Made by a program: the position numbers and the translations under genes
Notes under the pieces: generated by a model
Seen by the model: only the letters and a program-made list of their open reading frames with translations
Told to the model about the DNA's origin: nothing
Database searches by the model: none
In this document: positions 6,527-8,775 of the stretch, one piece after another
Layout of the letters: every line of letters begins with the position of its first letter
How positions within the stretch are numbered: position 1 is the first letter of the stretch
Source of the DNA: JBJXFY01 sp046155815
GTDB lineage: Bacteria > Verrucomicrobiota > Verrucomicrobiia > Limisphaerales > CAIMTB01
Assembly: GCA_046155815.1 (NCBI GenBank)
Contig: JBJXFY010000101.1
Span: forward strand, 1-8,775
Direction: 5' to 3'
Length of the DNA stretch: 8,775 nt

Positions 6527-7117
6527 ATGGCCGACGTAAGCGAAGCCCTGGTCCGCGAGTTCTTCGAGTCGCGCGGCTTCCTGGTCCGACAGCATCGGAA
6601 GTTCATCGCGCCGGCGGCGGCGGAAGAGGAGGAGGCTGATTTTTTCGTCCTCAATCCGCGCGCGGTCGAAGGCGGGGAACCGCCACCGTTCGTCCTTTCA
6701 GCCGGCGATCTGGCCAGGGTGAAGGCGGCCGTGGTGGCGGTGAAGGCGTGGCACTCGGAGACCTTTTCCGCCGCGCTGCTGGCGCAGGAACCGGCCGTCG
6801 TGCGCTTCGCGGACGCGGCGGTTCACGTCCGTTCGCTGCTGGCATTCTCCTTCGCCGGACCCGCGCTCAAGGTGCTGGTCATCTCCTCGCTGCCGCGGGC
6901 GAAGCCGGCGCGGGACGAGAGCCTCGCCGCGCTGCGGGCGGCAGGCGTCGAGGCGGTGCTGCCCTTCCGCGCGGTGCTGGCCGGCCTGGTTGAACGGGTC
7001 GAGGCGAACCGCAACTATGCCCGCTCCGACGTTCTCCAGTTGCTGCGCATCCTCAAGCAGTACGACCTGCTGAAGGATCCGCAGCTCGAGCTGTTCCGGG
7101 CTCGGCGGCGGAAGTAG
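6527..7117 (+). CDS. Unrecognised protein linked to aroB
   Basis: This is a 196-residue protein of unknown function. It starts at ATG 6527 behind a good ribosome site and ends at TAG 7115-7117. An N-terminal helix (SEALVREFFESRGFLVRQ, residues 5-22) leads into a basic strand and then an acidic run EEEEADFFVLNP (33-44). Next come a helical region with KAWHSETF (73-80), a hydrophobic strand KVLVIS (115-120), and an amphipathic end with NRNYARSDVLQLLRILKQYD (161-180). The helix followed by an acidic strand (E..D-F-F-V-L) vaguely recalls the start of PD-(D/E)XK nuclease-like folds, but the lysine motif is not convincing, so this stays speculative. No signal peptide or membrane segment is seen. 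It is the last gene of the operon and ends at a strong hairpin. Codon use is like its neighbours, and the alternating pattern of conserved-looking segments argues it is a real gene. Confidence 0.8.
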   Translation: MADVSEALVREFFESRGFLVRQHRKFIAPAAAEEEEADFFVLNPRAVEGGEPPPFVLSAGDLARVKAAVVAVKAWHSETFSAALLAQEPAVVRFADAAVHVRSLLAFSFAGPALKVLVISSLPRAKPARDESLAALRAAGVEAVLPFRAVLAGLVERVEANRNYARSDVLQLLRILKQYDLLKDPQLELFRARRRK

Positions 7118-7118
7118 A

Positions 7119-7146
7119 AACGGGCCGGGATGGCTCCCGGCCCGTT
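7119..7146. terminator. Strong hairpin terminator between convergent genes
   Basis: A perfect 12-bp stem is formed by AACGGGCCGGGA (7119-7130) and TCCCGGCCCGTT (7135-7146) with a TGGC loop. It begins two bases after the stop of the + strand gene and 28 bases from the stop of the convergent Hsp20 gene. No long T-run follows on the + strand (TGGTGCTTTCG) or on the minus strand (TCTACTTCC), so it may act as a weak-tailed terminator in both directions or as a 3' end stabiliser. Confidence 0.8.
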
Positions 7147-7173
7147 GGTGCTTTCGTCAGATTCGCGGGGGAA

Positions 7174-7545
7174 TCAATTCACGGCGATTTGCCGAGGGCG
7201 GGCCTGCTCGGCCTTGGGCAGCTCCAAGGTGAGGACACCGTCCTCAATCCGCGCCGCGATGCGGCTGGCATCAATGGCCGCATCCAGCTCGAACACGCGG
7301 CGGTAGTCCGCGTCGGCGGATTCGCGGTAGCTCCCGTTTTCCGCCCGGCGGGCCTTGCGGCGGCCGGTGATGGTGAGCGTGTTCTGGTCGAGCGAGAGCT
7401 CAAGCCCGGCCTTGTTCACGCCGGGCAGGTCGGCCTCGAGCGTGTAGCCCTCGGCGGTCTCGTAGATGTTGACGTCGGGCGACTGGTATTCCGCGCGCTC
7501 GACTTCGGCCGGGGCGCAGGTTTCAGGAGTGCAGACAGCGTTCAT
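7174..7545 (-). CDS. Small heat-shock protein, Hsp20/alpha-crystallin family (short copy)
   Basis: This 123-residue protein is an ATP-independent holdase chaperone of the small heat-shock family. The alpha-crystallin domain spans about 23-110: SPDVNIYETAEGYTLEADLPG (split around residues 22-42), LTITGRRK, the Arg-rich variable loop, YRRVFELD and the signature AARIEDGVLTLELP (97-110). The C-terminal anchoring motif I-x-V is present as RPRQIAV (116-122). The N-terminal arm is short, about 20 residues, with Cys at 5 and 10. Such short arms often form smaller oligomers. It lies downstream of a second hsp20 on the same strand, 66 bases away, with a hairpin between them. The start ATG (7545-7543) has no good ribosome site. 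It faces the aroB operon convergently across the hairpin. Confidence 0.93.
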   Translation of the reverse strand: MNAVCTPETCAPAEVERAEYQSPDVNIYETAEGYTLEADLPGVNKAGLELSLDQNTLTITGRRKARRAENGSYRESADADYRRVFELDAAIDASRIAARIEDGVLTLELPKAEQARPRQIAVN

Positions 7546-7575
7546 GGTTTGCTTCGTGTTGGATGGAGGATGCGT

Positions 7576-7601
7576 GGCGGCGTGGCGCGGGCCACGCCGC
7601 C
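7576..7601. other. Perfect 11-bp hairpin between the two hsp20 genes
   Basis: GGCGGCGTGGC (7576-7586) pairs exactly with GCCACGCCGCC (7591-7601) around a GCGG loop. It lies between the stop of the longer hsp20 and the start of the shorter, in the minus-strand transcript. No T-run follows on either strand. It may stabilise or terminate the upstream mRNA, so the two genes could be expressed at different levels. Its nearer arm ends 30 bases before the ATG, so it does not cover a start site. Confidence 0.6.
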
Positions 7602-7611
7602 GGATTGCGGT

Positions 7612-8091
7612 TCAGTTGGACTTCACGGCGATCTGTCGCGGGCGCGCGGCCTCGGAGACAGGCAGCGTGATGGTGAGCACGCCGTCCTCGTAGGTGGCGG
7701 CGACCTTGTCGGCGTCCACCGCCTTGGGCAGCGCGATCGAGCGGCTGAAGCGCCCCTCGAAACGCTCCGCGCGGTAGCCGTTCGACTTCTCGCGCCGCTC
7801 GTCGAGCTTGCGCTCGCCGGTCACGGACAGCACGCCGTCGTGCAGCGAGATGCTGAAGTCCTGCTTCTTCAGGCCCGGTGCCTCGACGTGGACGACGAGG
7901 TTGTGATCGTCCTCGTGCAGGTCCACGGCAGGCGCCCAGTTCGTGAAGAGCCGCGAGGCCGTGGTCGCCAAGGGCGCGCCGAACAGGCGCTCAAAGTCGC
8001 GCTCCAGTTCCTGATGCAGCCGGCCTAACAGGTCGCGGGTGGCCAGCCGCGCAGCCGGATTTGGGCCACGGAAGTAACGGGTCAGTGTCAT
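7612..8091 (-). CDS. Small heat-shock protein, Hsp20/alpha-crystallin family (long copy)
   Basis: This 159-residue small heat-shock chaperone has a longer N-terminal arm than its neighbour (about residues 1-51, rich in Arg and Leu: MTLTRYFRGP and RDLLGRLHQELERDFERLFG). The alpha-crystallin domain, about 52-145, begins WAPAVDLHEDDHNLVVHVEA and contains LSVTGERK, FSRSIALPKAVD and the signature AATYEDGVLTITLP (131-144). The C-terminal I-x-V anchor is again RPRQIAV (150-156). The last residues are nearly the same as in the short copy, consistent with duplication. From ATG 8091-8089 no Shine-Dalgarno motif is evident. It is the first gene of the minus-strand pair and lies next to a 337-base gene-free region likely to contain the promoter. 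Confidence 0.94.
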   Translation of the reverse strand: MTLTRYFRGPNPAARLATRDLLGRLHQELERDFERLFGAPLATTASRLFTNWAPAVDLHEDDHNLVVHVEAPGLKKQDFSISLHDGVLSVTGERKLDERREKSNGYRAERFEGRFSRSIALPKAVDADKVAATYEDGVLTITLPVSEAARPRQIAVKSN

Positions 8092-8239
8092 GGTCGTATT
8101 CGTGATCGGTGGTTAACGGACGGCATCTTGCTGCGTGTGGCGTGCCAGGCGGGTTCCGCCTCGGGGCGAATCGTCAATTCGCTTGTTTCCAACGTGTTAA
8201 GTAGATCAGGCTCGAGTCAGACATCCTTGCATTAGGCGC

Positions 8240-8270
8240 ATTATGACACATTCGAAAACAATAATTTCAA
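8240..8270 (-). promoter_or_regulatory. Candidate promoter for the hsp20 pair
   Basis: Read on the minus strand, TTGAAA (8270-8265) and CATAAT (8245-8240) are separated by 19 bases, a loose match to a housekeeping promoter with a wide spacer. An alternative -35, TTGACT, lies at 8280-8275 but is too far from CATAAT. It lies about 150 bases upstream of the longer hsp20 start, in the only AT-rich segment of the region. Sigma-32-like CCCCAT is not seen. Confidence 0.25.
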
Positions 8271-8314
8271 AGTGAGTCAAAAAGTTACTTTACCAAGGCT
8301 GGCTGGTCGTGCGG

Positions 8315-8341
8315 GTTGCGTGGGCTGCCAGCCCGCGCAAC
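8315..8341. other. Strong hairpin in the trmL leader region
   Basis: GTTGCGTGGGCT (8315-8326) pairs with AGCCCGCGCAAC (8330-8341) around a three-base GCC loop: 12 pairs, one of them G-U in one orientation. No T-run follows on either strand, so it is not a standard terminator. It lies about 90 bases upstream of trmL. Confidence 0.5.
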
Positions 8342-8346
8342 GTGAC

Positions 8347-8381
8347 GGGCCGGGGGTCCCGCCTGGTACGGGACATGGCCC
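8347..8381. other. Compound hairpin upstream of trmL
   Basis: GTCCCG (8356-8361) pairs exactly with CGGGAC (8369-8374), and an outer helix GGGCC (8347-8351) pairs with GGCCC (8377-8381) across a small internal loop. An alternative pairing, ATGGCC (8375-8380) with GGCCAT (8386-8391), would compete with the outer helix. This follows directly after the hairpin at 8315-8341. Confidence 0.4.
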
Positions 8382-8428
8382 AAACGGCCATTGCCGGCCG
8401 CGGCCTGCCCCGAAACGCTCACCTGTCC

Positions 8429-8775
8429 ATGTGCATTGTCCTGGTCGAACCCGAGATTCCGCCGAACACCGGCAACATTGCCCGGCTGTGTGCCGCCACG
8501 GAGACGGAGCTGCACCTGGTCGAGCCGCTCGGCTTCCGCCTCGACGACTCCACGCTCCGCCGGGCGGGCATGGACTATTGGCGGCAAGTCCGGTGGCGGC
8601 GCTGGCCGACGTGGCGGGAGTTTGCGGAGGCCACCGGGATGGGGCGGTGCTGGTTCATCGAGCAGGGCACGTCGCGGAGCCATGCCGAAGTTTCCTACGC
8701 GCCCGACGACTGCCTCGTGTTTGGCCGCGAGACTGCGGGCCTGCCGGCCACGCTGCTGGAGGCGCACCGCGACCG
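8429..8775 (+). CDS. trmL: tRNA (cytidine/uridine-34 2'-O) methyltransferase, 3' end cut off by window
   Basis: TrmL is a SPOUT-class (SpoU) methyltransferase that methylates the 2'-O of the wobble base of certain leucine tRNAs. The visible 115 residues start MCIVLVEPEIPPNTGNIARL, contain NTGNIARLCAAT (about 13-24), LHLVEPLGF (30-38), RRAGMDYW and the SAM-knot motif FGRETAGLP (about 97-105). These line up well with the N-terminal three quarters of E. coli TrmL, which is 157 residues, so about 40 residues are missing past the window edge. No stop or frameshift is seen. ATG 8429 is chosen because the family starts exactly there. An in-frame ATG at 8375 would add an 18-residue, unrelated-looking leader. 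No Shine-Dalgarno motif is evident. Cytoplasmic. Confidence 0.93.
   Translation, partial: MCIVLVEPEIPPNTGNIARLCAATETELHLVEPLGFRLDDSTLRRAGMDYWRQVRWRRWPTWREFAEATGMGRCWFIEQGTSRSHAEVSYAPDDCLVFGRETAGLPATLLEAHRD

Larger units (their letters stand above)
8092..8428. other. Gene-free divergent region between hsp20 and trmL
   Basis: This 337-base stretch holds no gene I can support. Its left part (to about 8180) is mixed composition, the middle (about 8190-8295) is distinctly AT-rich, and the right part (about 8300-8420) is GC-rich with several strong hairpins. The AT-rich middle is where promoters for the divergent genes are expected. No CIRCE-type heat-shock operator (TTAGCACTC with its inverted partner) is visible. 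Confidence 0.6.

Noticed and set aside
5284..6654. A 456-residue open frame on the minus strand
   Set aside because: It is antisense to aroB, whose motifs are complete; no recognisable protein features.
7546..7601. An RNA thermometer (ROSE or fourU) before the short hsp20
   Set aside because: The hairpin ends 30 bases before the ATG and there is no Shine-Dalgarno motif for it to hide.
8092..8300. CIRCE or sigma-32 heat-shock control site
   Set aside because: No TTAGCACTC inverted repeat and no CCCCAT -10 element found by eye.
8285..8767. A 160-residue minus-strand open frame at the right end
   Set aside because: It is antisense to trmL, which has clear SPOUT motifs.

Overview
This is a GC-rich bacterial window whose gene content and style suggest a member of Verrucomicrobiota. 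The reasons are a tandem pair of membrane-anchored proteins with a carboxypeptidase-regulatory-like domain, few Shine-Dalgarno motifs, and degenerate short tandem repeats between genes. This placement is an inference; no rRNA or other phylogenetic marker is present.

Left block (1 to about 2750, + strand). It opens with the C-terminus of an unrecognised protein. Two homologous genes follow, sharing a GTGA overlap. Each encodes an N-terminal membrane anchor, a transthyretin/Ig-like carboxypeptidase-regulatory-type domain and a long conserved C-terminal block. The second copy is broken by a one-base frameshift in a run of seven G. The first several hundred bases are visibly more AT-rich than the rest. 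At about 2750 this block runs into the beginning of a recN gene on the opposite strand. RecN reads correctly from its start to GETGA and then loses the GKS of the Walker A motif and everything after it. This is the clearest sign of rearrangement in the window.

Central operon (2909-7117, + strand). Tightly spaced genes encode an MBL-fold metallohydrolase, a histidine-phosphatase-family protein (ATGA overlap), a PrmA-like methyltransferase (2-base gap), 3-dehydroquinate synthase (AroB) and an unrecognised conserved-looking protein. A degenerate heptamer repeat element lies between prmA and aroB. It appears to supply the last codons and the stop of prmA. A strong 12-bp hairpin at 7119-7146 closes the operon and also lies just beyond the convergent gene.

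Right block (7174-8775). Two small heat-shock proteins of the Hsp20/alpha-crystallin family lie on the minus strand, with a perfect 11-bp hairpin between them. Upstream of them is a 337-base gene-free stretch: an AT-rich half that is the likely promoter zone, and a GC-rich half full of hairpins. Diverging from it on the + strand is trmL, a tRNA wobble-base 2'-O-methyltransferase gene that runs off the end of the window.

I see no CRISPR array, tRNA, rRNA or recognisable transposase. The most interesting items are the recN stump at a junction, the undescribed-looking paralogous pair next to it, and the heptamer element at the prmA 3' end.
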